Source of the DNA: Algoriphagus sp.
GTDB taxonomy: Bacteria > Bacteroidota > Bacteroidia > Cytophagales > Cyclobacteriaceae
Reading direction: 5' to 3'
DNA length: 64,000 nucleotides
Assembly: GCF_024305035.1 (NCBI RefSeq)
Contig: NZ_JAMWZB010000009.1
Location: forward strand, 62,001 to 126,000
Shown: piece by piece, positions 7,692-18,181 of the stretch
Layout: every line of letters begins with the position of its first letter
How positions within the stretch are numbered: the stretch's first letter is position 1
Program-made: the position numbers and the translations under genes
Notes under the pieces: model-generated
Told to the model about the DNA's origin: nothing
Databases searched by the model: none
The model's input: only the letters and a program-made list of their open reading frames with translations

Positions 7692-10600
7692 TTACATATT
7701 TCTGCGGTACTGCCCACCCACTTCGTAAAGTGCTCGGGTGATTTGACCAAGGGAGCAAAACTTAGCTGCCTCCATGAGTCGATCAAATACGTTTTCATTG
7801 GTAATGGCAGCCTTCTTCAACCCCATCAATTGCTCCTCTTCCTTCCCGGCATAGGCCTGTTTGAGTTGATTCAACGTTTGAATTTGGGCTTCTTTTTCAT
7901 CGGTCGTCGCCCGGATCACTTCTCCAGGAGTTACCGTGGGGGAACCGTCGCTTGCCAAGAAGGTATTGACCCCGATTATCGGATATTCTCCGGTATGCTT
8001 CAGCATCTCATAATGCATACTTTCCTCTTGGATTTTGCCCCGCTGATACATGGTTTCCATAGCACCTAGGACGCCACCACGTTCGGTAATCCGATCAAAT
8101 TCCACGTAAACGGCTTCTTCCACCAAATCGGTCAATTCCTCTATAATGAAGGCTCCTTGAAGCGGATTTTCATTTTTAGCCAAACCCAATTCCTTGTTGA
8201 TAATCAGCTGAATAGCCATTGCTCTTCGAACCGATGCTTCCGTAGGGGTAGTGATCGCCTCATCATAAGCATTGGTGTGCAAGGAGTTGCAATTATCATA
8301 AATCGCATAAAGGGCCTGCAGTGTGGTACGAATATCGTTGAAGTCAATTTCTTGTGCGTGCAAGGACCTGCCTGAGGTCTGTATGTGGTACTTGAGCATT
8401 TGCGAACGCTCATTGGCCCCGTATTTCAGCTTCATGGCTTTGGCCCAAATCCTCCGAGCCACCCGACCAATCACAGCATATTCCGGATCAATTCCATTGG
8501 AGAAAAAGAACGAAAGGTTGGGCGCAAAATCATTGACATTCATCCCACGGGACACATAGTATTCCACGTAAGTAAATCCATTAGAGAGCGTCAAGGCCAA
8601 TTGGGTAATCGGATTGGCTCCAGCCTCAGCGATGTGGTACCCGGAAATCGATACCGAATAGAAGTTCCTTACTTTGTGATGAATAAAATACTCCTGTACA
8701 TCCCCCATCAATCTCAGGGAGAATTCGGTGGAGAAAATACAGGTATTCTGCGCCTGATCTTCCTTCAAAATATCTGCCTGAACCGTGCCCCTGACCTTGG
8801 AAATGGTATCCGCCTTGATCTTTTCATACACTTCTTTGGGCAAAACCTGATCCCCGGTAACTCCTAAAAGCATCAATCCCAAGCCATTATTTCCTTCTGG
8901 AATCGCCCCTTTGTAGGTAGGTCTTTCGATGCCCTTTTGCTGATAAATGGCGGCTATCTTCTGATTGACTTCTTCCTCCAGCCCATTTGCTTTGATGTAC
9001 ACCTCACACTGTTGATCGATGGCAGCATTCATAAAAAATGCCGTCATCGTAGCTGCAGGCCCGTTGATTGTCATAGAAACGGAGGTCATCGGGTCGACCA
9101 GGTTAAAACCCGAATAGAGTTTTTTGGCATCGTCGAGACAACAAACATTCACCCCCGAGTTACCGATTTTGCCATAAATATCGGGCCTGTAGTCTGGGTC
9201 TTCTCCATAAAGAGTTACCGAATCAAAGGCCGTCGACAAGCGCTTGGCCGGCATATCTTTGGACACGTAATGGAAACGCTTGTTGGTTCGTTCAGGACCA
9301 CCCTCCCCGGCAAACATCCGCGTAGGATCCTCTCCCTCTCTTTTGAAGGGAAAAACACCTGCGGTATAGGGGAATTTACCGGGCACATTTTCCCGCAAAC
9401 CCCATTTGAGCAATTCTCCCCAAGCTTCGTAATTTGGCAAGGCCACTTTTGGAATTTGAGAATCAGAAAGGGATCGGTGATGAGTTTTTACTTTTATTTC
9501 CTTATCCCGAACTTTAAAAACGTAATATTCTTCCTTGTATCGAGCGGCTTCCTCAGGCCAATCTTCCAGCCATTTTTTATTCTTAGGATCTAAATTAAGC
9601 TCGACCTGGGCATAAACTTCCTCAAGTTCCTTGGCTAATCGATCCCTATCCTCCAGTGCGGAATTTTGGATCGTTTGGATGGATTTTTGAATACTGTAGA
9701 GTTGCTGGGCGATTTCTTTTTGCTCTTCAACCCACTGATCATAATTTCGGTTGTTTTCGGCAATCTCACTGAGGTAACGGGTTCGGGCCGGAGGGATGAT
9801 GTAAATTTTCTCAGAGCTTCCTGCGGTAAGTTCAAAAGTGCTTTCCCAGTTGGAAAACTTCTCGTTGACCTTTGCAATAATCGCCCGGTAGAGCTGATTC
9901 ATGCCCGGATCGTTAAACTGAGAAGCGATCGTTCCAAAAACCGGAATATCCTCATCCGGGGTTTCCCAAAGGTTATGATTTCGTTTGTATTGCTTTTTAA
10001 CGTCCCGGATTGCATCCAAGGCACCACGCTTATCAAATTTATTGAGGGCAATCACGTCGGCAAAATCCAACATATCAATTTTCTCCAATTGTGAGGCTGC
10101 TCCGTATTCTGGAGTCATCACATACAGGGAAAGATCAGAATGCTCAATAATCTCGGTATCAGATTGCCCAATACCGGAGGTTTCTAAAATCACCAGATCA
10201 AAGCCAGCCGCTTTTACCGTATCCACGGCATCCTGCACGTAACGGGAAAGCGCCAAATTGGATTGACGGGTAGCCAAAGAACGCATAAACACCCGCGGAT
10301 GATGGATGGAATTCATCCGGATTCGGTCCCCAAGCAAAGCGCCACCAGTTTTTCGCTTGGAGGGATCCACTGAAATGATCGCCAAACTTTTATCCTCAAA
10401 GTCCATCACAAATCTACGAACCAATTCGTCGACTAAAGAGGATTTGCCGGCGCCTCCAGTTCCTGTGATTCCCAACACGGGAACGGTCGAATTTTTACTT
10501 TCCTGACGAACCTTGTCCAACAGGTTTGTTGAATTTTCTGGAAAATTCTCAAAAGCGGAAATCAATCGGGCCACTTGAGGAATGTTTTCTTTTGTCAATG

Positions 10601-11069
10601 CGACCGAATCAGAAACTTGATCTCCGATGGGAAAATCGGATTTGGAAACCAAATCATTGATCATGCCTTGCAAGCCCATCGCACGGCCATCATCGGGCGA
10701 ATAAATACGGGAAATCCCATACTCATGCAATTCCTTAATTTCTTCAGGAAGGATTGTTCCTCCTCCTCCTCCGAAAATGCGAATATGTCCGGCTCCCTTT
10801 TCGTGAAGCAAGTCATACATGTATTTGAAAAATTCGACGTGGCCGCCTTGATAGGAAGTGATGGCAATGGCCTGCACGTCTTCTTGAATGGCACAATCCA
10901 CAATTTCCTGTACGGAACGGTTATGGCCCAAGTGAATTACCTCGCAGCCCGTGGACTGTATAATTCGTCGCATGATATTGATTGCAGCATCATGCCCATC
11001 AAAAAGGGAGGCCGCCGTAACTAGGCGAATATGGTTTTTGGGTTTGTAAATTTCGACTTGGGTAGTCAT
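7692..11069 (-). CDS. icmF: Fused acyl-CoA mutase (isobutyryl-CoA/methylmalonyl-CoA mutase family), IcmF type
   Basis: 1125 residues in the order characteristic of IcmF: N-terminal B12-binding domain (about 15-150; cobalt-ligating His in FDGHDAA, His26), a MeaB-like G-protein chaperone (P-loop 203-210 in GTGGAGKSS, Lys209), a linker, and a C-terminal mutase TIM barrel and small-subunit region (from about 550). The block [20 protein letters not shown] has the Phe typical of IcmF where methylmalonyl-CoA mutase has Tyr, so isobutyryl-CoA to butyryl-CoA (or a similar branched substrate) is more likely than methylmalonyl-CoA. The G domain guards cofactor loading. The enzyme is cytosolic and requires adenosylcobalamin. 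Substrate preference is inferred. Confidence 0.93.
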   Translation of the reverse strand: MTTQVEIYKPKNHIRLVTAASLFDGHDAAINIMRRIIQSTGCEVIHLGHNRSVQEIVDCAIQEDVQAIAITSYQGGHVEFFKYMYDLLHEKGAGHIRIFGGGGGTILPEEIKELHEYGISRIYSPDDGRAMGLQGMINDLVSKSDFPIGDQVSDSVALTKENIPQVARLISAFENFPENSTNLLDKVRQESKNSTVPVLGITGTGGAGKSSLVDELVRRFVMDFEDKSLAIISVDPSKRKTGGALLGDRIRMNSIHHPRVFMRSLATRQSNLALSRYVQDAVDTVKAAGFDLVILETSGIGQSDTEIIEHSDLSLYVMTPEYGAASQLEKIDMLDFADVIALNKFDKRGALDAIRDVKKQYKRNHNLWETPDEDIPVFGTIASQFNDPGMNQLYRAIIAKVNEKFSNWESTFELTAGSSEKIYIIPPARTRYLSEIAENNRNYDQWVEEQKEIAQQLYSIQKSIQTIQNSALEDRDRLAKELEEVYAQVELNLDPKNKKWLEDWPEEAARYKEEYYVFKVRDKEIKVKTHHRSLSDSQIPKVALPNYEAWGELLKWGLRENVPGKFPYTAGVFPFKREGEDPTRMFAGEGGPERTNKRFHYVSKDMPAKRLSTAFDSVTLYGEDPDYRPDIYGKIGNSGVNVCCLDDAKKLYSGFNLVDPMTSVSMTINGPAATMTAFFMNAAIDQQCEVYIKANGLEEEVNQKIAAIYQQKGIERPTYKGAIPEGNNGLGLMLLGVTGDQVLPKEVYEKIKADTISKVRGTVQADILKEDQAQNTCIFSTEFSLRLMGDVQEYFIHHKVRNFYSVSISGYHIAEAGANPITQLALTLSNGFTYVEYYVSRGMNVNDFAPNLSFFFSNGIDPEYAVIGRVARRIWAKAMKLKYGANERSQMLKYHIQTSGRSLHAQEIDFNDIRTTLQALYAIYDNCNSLHTNAYDEAITTPTEASVRRAMAIQLIINKELGLAKNENPLQGAFIIEELTDLVEEAVYVEFDRITERGGVLGAMETMYQRGKIQEESMHYEMLKHTGEYPIIGVNTFLASDGSPTVTPGEVIRATTDEKEAQIQTLNQLKQAYAGKEEEQLMGLKKAAITNENVFDRLMEAAKFCSLGQITRALYEVGGQYRRNM

Positions 11070-11492
11070 AAGGTTGGGTTTATATACGTTCGATGATCAA
11101 CTAAAGAGAGGCGAACGATCACGTTCTCTTTTACGCCTGCGAATATAAGAAATAATGAAAAGGAGGGACTTCAAAATCCGTCCAAAAACAAAATATTATT
11201 TGGCTGGTCAGCAAGTTTAGATTTATCGTATGGGTAATACTAACCACAAATTGAGCTGTTGAGTTTGCCTAATTTGTCTAAGTTCAAAAAAATCAAGGGG
11301 TTTCTCTTTTTTCCCAGAATAATGGCCTGTTGGAATGATCCCGGCAAATCCCCTCAAATGGATGAACCCCGCTACGTCCAGGGTTGGTTTCCTCAGGTTC
11401 CAAAGGTAAACCAGCTATTGAAATTTCTGCCCGTAGTTTTGAATTCCTTCGGTTCTGATTAGTTTAGTAACCTATTCAAACCCAAAATTGCT
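11070..11492. other. Divergent intergenic region
   Basis: 423 bases between the mutase gene (minus) and the sugar transporter (plus), so it should carry both promoters. On the minus strand a TATATTCG sequence about 80 bases before the mutase ATG is a one-mismatch -7 candidate. A 67-codon plus-strand frame (11259-11462) starts with TTG and looks non-coding. No strong terminator or operator was seen. Confidence 0.5.
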
Positions 11493-12839
11493 ATGGCATC
11501 AAACAAATACGTCTTTTTTGTTTCCATTACCGCTGCTTTAGGCGGCTTTTTGTTTGGATTTGATACCGCGGTGATTTCGGGGGCAGAGCGGGCCATTCAG
11601 GAGGTCTGGGTACTCAGCGATTGGATGCATGGATTGGCAATAGCCTCAGCCCTTTACGGAACAGTGATCGGAGCGATTTTCGGGGGAATTCCCGCAGATC
11701 GATGGGGTCGGAAAAAAAGTTTGCTCTGGATTGGGCTGTTGTATTTTATTTCGGCAGTAGGTTCTGGGCTGGCTTGGGACGTGACTTCTTTTACGCTTTT
11801 TCGATTTATCGGTGGTTTGGGAGTCGGCGCATCTTCGGTGGTGGCCCCGATGTATATCTCTGAAATTGCACCAGCCAAAAGCAGGGGACTGCTGGTGGCT
11901 CTTTACCAGTTTAACATTGTCTTTGGGATAGTCATCGCCTATCTTTCCAACTACTTAATCGGTACGGCAGGATTACCTGAAGATTGGCGCTGGATGCTTG
12001 CAGTGGAAGGGATTCCCGCTTTGATTTACAGCTTGATGATTTTCCGAATCCCGGAAAGCCCGCGTTGGTTGATCTCCAAATTAAACGATCAAGCCCAAGC
12101 CCGAGTCATTTTGACCCGAACCGATCCCGAGGGAGTAGAGGAATCTATCCGACTGGCAATTGCTGAGGAAAAAAATCAGAAGCAAAATGGCAGTTTTTCG
12201 GCCCTTTTTAACAAAAAATACTTCTCCAGTACCCTACTTGCGGTGATGATTGCTTTTTTCAACCAGGTTTCGGGTATAAATGCCATCATTTACTTCGCTC
12301 CAAGGGTATTTGAAATGGCTGGAATTTCCACTGAAAATGCCCTAATCTCAACCATCGGAATCGGCATCACCAATCTATTGGGGACCTTCTTAGGCTTATA
12401 TCTCATTGATCGATTGGGAAGAAAAAAACTCATGTACCTTGGATCCTTTGGATACATCGTTTCACTTTCCCTGATGGCTTACAATTTTCTGGGACCAGGA
12501 ATTCCATCATTTTGGCTCCCTATTTTTGTTTTTGGATTTATCCTTTCCCATGCCATAGGTCAAGGATCCGTGATATGGGTCTTTATTTCAGAGATGTTTC
12601 CCAATGAACTTCGCGCCTATGGTCAGTCTCTGGGTTCTTTTACCCACTGGATTTTAGCCGCATTGATCGCCAACGTCTTCCCATTCTTTGCCAATCAATT
12701 CGGTCCGGGTTATATTTTTTCATTCTTTTGTTTGATGATGGTGGGACAATTGATTTGGGTACGGTTCAAAATGCCTGAAACCAAAGGACGATCCCTGGAA
12801 GAAATTCAAAAAGATTTACACGCTAACTATGTCGAATAA
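11493..12839 (+). CDS. Sugar porter family MFS transporter (sugar:H+ symporter)
   Basis: 448 residues, 12 predicted TM helices. Sugar porter signatures are all present: GFDTAVISGA in TM1, PADRWGRKK and DRLGRKK in the two 2-3 loops, PESPRWL before the central loop, QVSGINAIIYFAPRVF in TM7 and PETKGRSLEE at the C-terminus. This is the XylE/GalP/GLUT family, which moves hexoses or pentoses with protons across the inner membrane. The fructokinase gene overlaps its end by 11 bases, so fructose or a related hexose is the likely cargo. Confidence 0.92.
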   Translation: MASNKYVFFVSITAALGGFLFGFDTAVISGAERAIQEVWVLSDWMHGLAIASALYGTVIGAIFGGIPADRWGRKKSLLWIGLLYFISAVGSGLAWDVTSFTLFRFIGGLGVGASSVVAPMYISEIAPAKSRGLLVALYQFNIVFGIVIAYLSNYLIGTAGLPEDWRWMLAVEGIPALIYSLMIFRIPESPRWLISKLNDQAQARVILTRTDPEGVEESIRLAIAEEKNQKQNGSFSALFNKKYFSSTLLAVMIAFFNQVSGINAIIYFAPRVFEMAGISTENALISTIGIGITNLLGTFLGLYLIDRLGRKKLMYLGSFGYIVSLSLMAYNFLGPGIPSFWLPIFVFGFILSHAIGQGSVIWVFISEMFPNELRAYGQSLGSFTHWILAALIANVFPFFANQFGPGYIFSFFCLMMVGQLIWVRFKMPETKGRSLEEIQKDLHANYVE

Positions 12840-13704
12840 AGTCGTTGTTTTTGGAGAAATGCTTTGGGATTGCCTGCCCGGCGGAAGGGTAGCCGGAGGG
12901 GCCCCCATGAATGTGGCGCTAAATCTTCATCAGCTCGGATTAAAGACCCAATTAATCTCTGCAGTCGGTTCTGATGAATGGGGCGAACAATTGCTCCATT
13001 TTTACCGTGACTATGGTATTTCCGACAAGCTGATCCAGGTGAAATCAGATCAGGAAACTTCGCGTGTTTTGGTGGACAGTTCAGATCTGGAAAACATCAA
13101 ATACACGATCTTATCCCCAGTGGCCTGGGATTTCATTCACCTCACTGAAGAAAATAAAGCTGCTGTAACCTCATCCGATGCCTTTATTTTTGGAACCTTA
13201 GCGGTTAGAAATACCACAAGTTTAAAAACCCTACTGGATCTGCTTCATTTGGGCAAACTTCGGATTTTTGATGCCAATTTAAGGCCTCCTTTCTATGATT
13301 TTGAAGTGATCGAAACGCTTTTGGCCTATACCGATATTCTAAAAATCAACGAAGACGAATTGGTTGCTTTTGCGGATTATTTTAACACCTCAGCCGAGCC
13401 CAAAACCCTTTGTGAATTTTTAGACCAACACTTTCCGGTAGAGGTGATCTGCATTACGTTGGGATCCAAAGGAGCGATGATTTATCAACAGGGGGAATTC
13501 CACCATCACCCGGGCTATAAAATCAGCGTCGAAGATACCATCGGTGCCGGAGATGCCTTTTTAAGTGGATTTGTGAAAATGTACCTGGAGCAGAAATCAG
13601 CACAGGAAATTTTAGAATTCTCCTGTAAAATTGGTGCGTTTGTCGCCACCCAAAAAGGAGGAACCCCCAGGTATCGATTGGCCGATATCTTAAAAATCAA
13701 CTAA
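12829..13704 (+). CDS. PfkB-family carbohydrate kinase, probable fructokinase
   Basis: 291 residues, cytosolic. The PfkB fold is shown by the N-terminal VVVFGEMLWD and GGAPMNVALNLHQLG, and by DTIGAGDAFLSGF near the C-terminus (PfkB signature 2, catalytic Asp in GAGD). It would phosphorylate fructose with ATP. Translation begins inside the end of the sugar transporter gene, so uptake and phosphorylation are coupled. Specificity is inferred from the context; other PfkB sugar kinases share these motifs. Confidence 0.87.
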   Translation: MSNKVVVFGEMLWDCLPGGRVAGGAPMNVALNLHQLGLKTQLISAVGSDEWGEQLLHFYRDYGISDKLIQVKSDQETSRVLVDSSDLENIKYTILSPVAWDFIHLTEENKAAVTSSDAFIFGTLAVRNTTSLKTLLDLLHLGKLRIFDANLRPPFYDFEVIETLLAYTDILKINEDELVAFADYFNTSAEPKTLCEFLDQHFPVEVICITLGSKGAMIYQQGEFHHHPGYKISVEDTIGAGDAFLSGFVKMYLEQKSAQEILEFSCKIGAFVATQKGGTPRYRLADILKIN

Positions 13705-13819
13705 AATCCCTGAGCTGATAAGCTTCTATTTCCCTCAAGGCAAATCCTGACTTTGCGGTTGGGCAATTTAGGGTTTCCCTTGCCCTTAGGGTTGAAGAAG
13801 TTAACCTAAACCTACTGCC

Positions 13820-15064
13820 ATGAATTACTTAGCCTTAGTTAATCAACATACCCAACTGATCCTCTTTGGGGTGATGATGACTACCCTATCTAGTTTTGGG
13901 CAGACTTTTTTGCTTTCGCTCTATGTCCCGTTTTTGATGGAAGAATTCAGCCTTAAACATTCAGAAATCAGTTCCTTTTACGGCATTGCCACCATAGCTT
14001 CAGCAGCGATTTTACCAAAATGGGGAAAATACATCGATCAAGTTCCCCTTAAAAAATATACCAGCTTAACCACCTTGGTATTTTTGGCAGCATTGGTTTA
14101 CCTGAGTCTCAATACCGCATGGTGGGGATTATTACTGGCTTTTTTCGGCTTGCGATTGGCAGGACAGGGACTTTACACCCATATTTCCATCACCAGCATG
14201 TCACGGTATTTTAGTATTCATCGAGGCAAAGCCATCAGTTTAGCATCCTTGGGACATCCGCTGGGCCAAGCGGTTTTCCCGGCCTTGATTTTAATTTTAA
14301 TCGGCTGGATCGGTTGGAGAGAATCCCTATGGGTCAATGCCGGAATTACCGCAGGGGTCGTTTTTGGTTTTTTGGCTTTTTTCTTGAAAGAAAAACACCT
14401 GGTCTACGAAGAGGTGGGGGCTGACCCAAAGGGTTCAACCCTAACTGAAAGCCAAAAAATCAGACAACGGGATATTTTAAAAAGTCGAGCCTTTTGGATG
14501 TTGGCACCGAATCTGTTTTTTCTTTCCTTTACCATCACCGGATTATTTTTTTTCCAGTTTTCCATTATTGAGTACAAGGGTTGGGATCCGGCTTTAATTG
14601 CCGGAGGCTTAACGGTATTTGCTTTATCCAGCGTGGGAAGTATCCTGTTGGCCGGACCGCTGATCGATCAATACTCGGCTAAAAAATTCTTCCCCTTTTA
14701 CCTTTTTCCCTTTCTCTTGGCTCTCCTACTTATCCTTTTTTCGACAAAGGGATGGGTGATTTTTCCCTACATGATTTTATTAGGAATGAGCGGAGGTTTT
14801 GGTAATGCAACTGTATCTGCCTTGCAGGTAGAGTTTTTTGGGCCGAAGCAAATCGGAGCGGTCAGAAGTGTATTTACTTCCTTAATGGTACTGAGTTCTG
14901 CCGCCGGGCCAGCGGCATTTGGATTGATTTTGGATTTAGGAATGACCTACTCGCAGGTATTTCAATTCAGTATAGTCTTGGTCATCCTGGTAATAAGTCA
15001 ATCCATGCGTGTCATTCCCAACTTTACCTTTGCTCGATGGAAATATCGAATGCGAAACCTCTAG
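13820..15064 (+). CDS. MFS transporter, substrate unknown
   Basis: 414 residues with about 12 TM helices. The N-terminal half has FSLKHSEISSFYGIATIASA, close in pattern to the monocarboxylate/oxalate-formate branch of the major facilitator superfamily; a short charged loop lies in the middle (EKHLVYEEVGADPKGSTLTE at about residues 190-212). It follows the fructokinase gene after 115 bases, with no obvious link in function. Substrate cannot be named. Confidence 0.85.
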   Translation: MNYLALVNQHTQLILFGVMMTTLSSFGQTFLLSLYVPFLMEEFSLKHSEISSFYGIATIASAAILPKWGKYIDQVPLKKYTSLTTLVFLAALVYLSLNTAWWGLLLAFFGLRLAGQGLYTHISITSMSRYFSIHRGKAISLASLGHPLGQAVFPALILILIGWIGWRESLWVNAGITAGVVFGFLAFFLKEKHLVYEEVGADPKGSTLTESQKIRQRDILKSRAFWMLAPNLFFLSFTITGLFFFQFSIIEYKGWDPALIAGGLTVFALSSVGSILLAGPLIDQYSAKKFFPFYLFPFLLALLLILFSTKGWVIFPYMILLGMSGGFGNATVSALQVEFFGPKQIGAVRSVFTSLMVLSSAAGPAAFGLILDLGMTYSQVFQFSIVLVILVISQSMRVIPNFTFARWKYRMRNL

Positions 15065-15173
15065 CCTGATTTTGAAGGGACGGGTTCCTCCTTATTAAAA
15101 ACCATTCATCCCTTTTTGCAACTTTGTTTCACTTTTTATGGTTTAATCCCTAAAAGCCCTCTATTTTTGCTCT

Positions 15174-17489
15174 GTGAAAAATAAAAATATTACAGCGTTT
15201 ACACTTATTCTAGGCCTTTGGAGTGTCCTGAGTTCCTTTTCAACCCAGGCTCAAACCTGTAATTTATCGATTCGTGGGAAGGTAATCCACATGGAAAATA
15301 ACCAGTCCATCCCCGGAGCTTACATCTGGATCGAGGAAATCAAGAACGGAGCCATCACAGACCCTGATGGAAACTTCATCATCAAAGACCTATGCGCGGG
15401 GACTTACACGCTCAAAATTCAATTTTTAGGGCATCAGGACATCGTTGAAACCATCACACTGGACAAAAGCTCCTTTAATAAAACCTATCGACTGGAGGAA
15501 AATCCCATGGAATTGGAAGGAGTGGAAATTCATGGTCATCAAGATGCCATTCAGACCACCACAGCCATTCAGGCTCTCTATGGGGAAGAACTCTTGGAGT
15601 CCAGGGGTGAAAACTTGGGAGAAAGCCTCAAAAGAGTTGCAGGGGTAACGACTTTTTCTACCGGAAACAGCATTGCCAAGCCCGTCATTCACGGACTTCA
15701 TTCCAACCGAATCATGATTCTCAATAATGGAATCCGACTGGAAGGTCAGCAATGGGGCGCAGAACATGCCCCAGAAATCGACCCCTTTTTGGCCGATGAG
15801 ATCACCGTTATTAAAGGTGCAGAAACCGTGCGTTTTGGTCCTGAAGCCATGGGTGGTGTCATTTTGGTCTCCCCTGCGGATTTACCGACCAAAAAAGAAC
15901 ATAAAACCGATCTTCATATTCTGGGCGCCACCAATGGCAGAATGGGCAATATTTCTTTTACGCACACTGGGGGCTCAGAAAAATTCAAAGGACTGGGCTA
16001 TCGGGTACAGGGTTCTGCCAAAAGAGGAGGAACCATCAAAAGTCCAAATTACTACCAGTCCAATACTGGAATCAGCGAACTCAATTTCAGTGGAACACTG
16101 GGCTATTCGAATAAAAAACTGGGCACCGAGCTTTATTACAGTTATTTCAACAGTGAATTGGGAATATTACGGGATGCCCATACTGGGAATCTCTCGGATC
16201 TACAAAGCATTATTGAAAATGGAAGACCATTTAGTGAAAGTGATTTTACCTATCAGATTGCTAACCCCAAACAAAAGGTCGTCCATCATTTGGCCAAGTT
16301 CAAATCACACTACCACCTCAATTCCAATTGGAAGGCCAATCTTCAGTACGGATTTCAGCTCAACGAACGACAGGAATTTGACCGAAGACGTGGGGAATTA
16401 AATACCCGCCCAAGTTTGGATTTGCAACTATTTACCAACACCCTTGATTTATTTGTTGATCATACCCACCCCAATGCTTTTAGCGGAACGTGGGGATTGA
16501 ATCTCATTCAACAAGCCAATACCAATGTCCCCGGAACCGGGGTAACTCCCCTGATTCCCAATTTTGATATGGTTAATTTGGGAATTTATGGAATGGAAAA
16601 ATTTTCCAAAGGTCCACTGGAGGTGGAAGGAGGCATTCGCTATGATTTGAGAACCATCACCACGGCCCGCTTTGTCGATGGGCAATTGGAAAGCGCGGAC
16701 CTGGATTATCAAAATTTCACCGCGTTTCTTGGCGCCTATTATCAGCTTTCCAAGAACCTGACCTTTTCAAGTAATCTGGGATCGGCTTGGAGGCCGCCTA
16801 ATGTCAATGAGCTTTTTTCCCAAGGACTTCATCATGGAGCAGCCGCAGTGGAAATCGGTGACCAAAACTTAGTTTCGGAAAAATCCTTCAAATGGGTCAA
16901 TTCACTGGAGTATTCAACCCGGAAAACCGTCTTGGAAGTGACCGGCTATGTGAATGCCATTGGAAATTACATTTACCTCAACCCCACGGGAGAAACCTTT
17001 GTGAGTCTTCGAGGCACTTTCAATGTCTATGAGTACCTGCAAGCCAATGCCTTGTTTTATGGGCTAGACGTATCGGGAAGCCATGAATTTACAAGCAAAT
17101 TTAGCGGCTACCTGAAAGGTTCCATCATCCGTGCTCGAAACACCCAGACTGATTCCTTTTTCCCCTTTATCCCCTCGGACAGAATGGACTGGGGATTAGC
17201 CTACCGTCTGAATGGGGAGGGTAAAACACATAAATTCACCCTGAGCAATTTACTGGTTGCCAAGCAGCATCGTGAGCCTGATTTTGACCTTGCTCCTGCC
17301 CCTCCTGCTTATGCATTAGTCAATTTCGCCTACTTGCAGCAGCTAGACATGGGAGAAAACAACTTGAATCTGGGCCTGCAGATTCAAAATATTTTCAATA
17401 CTTCCTACAAAGAGTACATGAACCGGTTCCGATACTTCACCGATGATATCGGAAGAAATATTTCACTCAAAATCAATTATCAATTTTAA
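15174..17489 (+). CDS. TonB-dependent receptor with carboxypeptidase-like N-terminal domain
   Basis: 771 residues from a GTG start; signal peptide (cleavage near TQAQT), a carboxypeptidase-D-like domain (about 32-115, CNLSIRGKVIHMENN... GNFIIKDLCAGTYTLKI), plug domain (about 125-235, with GLHSNRIMILNNGIRLEGQQ), then an outer membrane barrel ending in the aromatic KINYQF. The H-x-L-H-S-N-R and E-G-Q-Q-W-G-A-E-H-A blocks resemble ZnuD-like metal receptors, so a metal or metal complex is a possible cargo. The next gene, 13 bases downstream, encodes an acidic lipoprotein that probably works with it. TATTTTTG only 4 bases before the GTG is a -7-like box; a true start slightly downstream is possible. 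Confidence 0.9.
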   Translation: MKNKNITAFTLILGLWSVLSSFSTQAQTCNLSIRGKVIHMENNQSIPGAYIWIEEIKNGAITDPDGNFIIKDLCAGTYTLKIQFLGHQDIVETITLDKSSFNKTYRLEENPMELEGVEIHGHQDAIQTTTAIQALYGEELLESRGENLGESLKRVAGVTTFSTGNSIAKPVIHGLHSNRIMILNNGIRLEGQQWGAEHAPEIDPFLADEITVIKGAETVRFGPEAMGGVILVSPADLPTKKEHKTDLHILGATNGRMGNISFTHTGGSEKFKGLGYRVQGSAKRGGTIKSPNYYQSNTGISELNFSGTLGYSNKKLGTELYYSYFNSELGILRDAHTGNLSDLQSIIENGRPFSESDFTYQIANPKQKVVHHLAKFKSHYHLNSNWKANLQYGFQLNERQEFDRRRGELNTRPSLDLQLFTNTLDLFVDHTHPNAFSGTWGLNLIQQANTNVPGTGVTPLIPNFDMVNLGIYGMEKFSKGPLEVEGGIRYDLRTITTARFVDGQLESADLDYQNFTAFLGAYYQLSKNLTFSSNLGSAWRPPNVNELFSQGLHHGAAAVEIGDQNLVSEKSFKWVNSLEYSTRKTVLEVTGYVNAIGNYIYLNPTGETFVSLRGTFNVYEYLQANALFYGLDVSGSHEFTSKFSGYLKGSIIRARNTQTDSFFPFIPSDRMDWGLAYRLNGEGKTHKFTLSNLLVAKQHREPDFDLAPAPPAYALVNFAYLQQLDMGENNLNLGLQIQNIFNTSYKEYMNRFRYFTDDIGRNISLKINYQF

Positions 17490-17502
17490 TTAAACACAAA
17501 CA

Positions 17503-18105
17503 ATGAAAACCTATCACAAACTACCCATCTACGCATTGTCTATCTCTTTATTTGCTTTTGCATCTTGTGAAAGCGAAGATCCCGTCATTGAAAACGACGG
17601 CGAGGTGATCACCGATGTCAACTTGAATTTTACTGAACTGGATGCATCTGGAAATGAAGTGGGAACTCCTCTTACCTTCAACGCTTCTGATGCCGAAGGA
17701 ATTGAAGTGGGCAATGCCTTGACTACCGATGATATCGAGTTGGAAGCGGGTAAAACCTACCGATTGGATATTGAAGTACTAAACTCCATTGAAAATGAAG
17801 ACATCACCGAAGAAATTCTTGAAGAAGGGGATGAGCATCAATTTTATTTCTTAGGATCTGCATTTGAGGGTAGCTCAGCGCCTTTGACTTATGCCTATGA
17901 CGATGAAAGCGGCGAATTGATTGGCGTGAGCGGCATCGTGACAGTATCTTCCAGCCCAGGCTTTAACAATGCACAGTTCAGAGTGGTATTGCGCCATGAC
18001 TTAAACAAAGATTTTCCAGGTGCAACTAATCCAAGCTTCTCCAACTTCACCGAAGCGGGTGGGGAGTCTGACCTGGATGTAACGTTTCCCTTGATTTTGA
18101 ATTAA
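17503..18105 (+). CDS. Acidic surface or periplasmic lipoprotein paired with a TonB receptor
   Basis: 200 residues with a lipoprotein signal (F-A-S-C) followed by a very acidic beta-rich body. Recognisable blocks are EEGDEHQFYFLG (about 108-119), RVVLRHDLNKD and GGESDLDVTFPLIL at the C-terminus. Proteins of this pattern recur beside TonB receptors in Bacteroidota and are labelled 'type 1 periplasmic binding fold superfamily protein' in some databases, with no proven function. It is 13 bases after the receptor gene, and a strong terminator follows, so the two form one operon. A role in ligand capture is inferred. Confidence 0.82.
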   Translation: MKTYHKLPIYALSISLFAFASCESEDPVIENDGEVITDVNLNFTELDASGNEVGTPLTFNASDAEGIEVGNALTTDDIELEAGKTYRLDIEVLNSIENEDITEEILEEGDEHQFYFLGSAFEGSSAPLTYAYDDESGELIGVSGIVTVSSSPGFNNAQFRVVLRHDLNKDFPGATNPSFSNFTEAGGESDLDVTFPLILN

Positions 18106-18120
18106 TCCGTACCCTGCATA

Positions 18121-18158
18121 AAAAAGCGGGCTGGAAAATTTTCCGGCCCGCTTTTTTT
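18121..18158. terminator. Strong rho-independent terminator
   Basis: A-run, GC-rich stem GCGGGC paired with GCCCGC extended by GGAAAA/TTTTCC, then a T-run. The A-run on one side and T-run on the other make it work in both directions, between the plus-strand receptor operon and the convergent lipoprotein gene. Confidence 0.93.
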
Positions 18159-18181
18159 ATCTTTAGAAAGAGAACAGCTCG

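Noticed and set aside
7630-7758. N-terminal extension of the OsmC-family protein
   Set aside because: The extra 43 codons overlap the end of the mutase gene and do not fit the family, which begins near MSKRNVTVRM.
11259-11462. 67-codon plus-strand frame in the mutase/transporter gap
   Set aside because: TTG start, no -7 box at a suitable place, composition and proline/tryptophan runs unlike its neighbours, and no recognisable motif.
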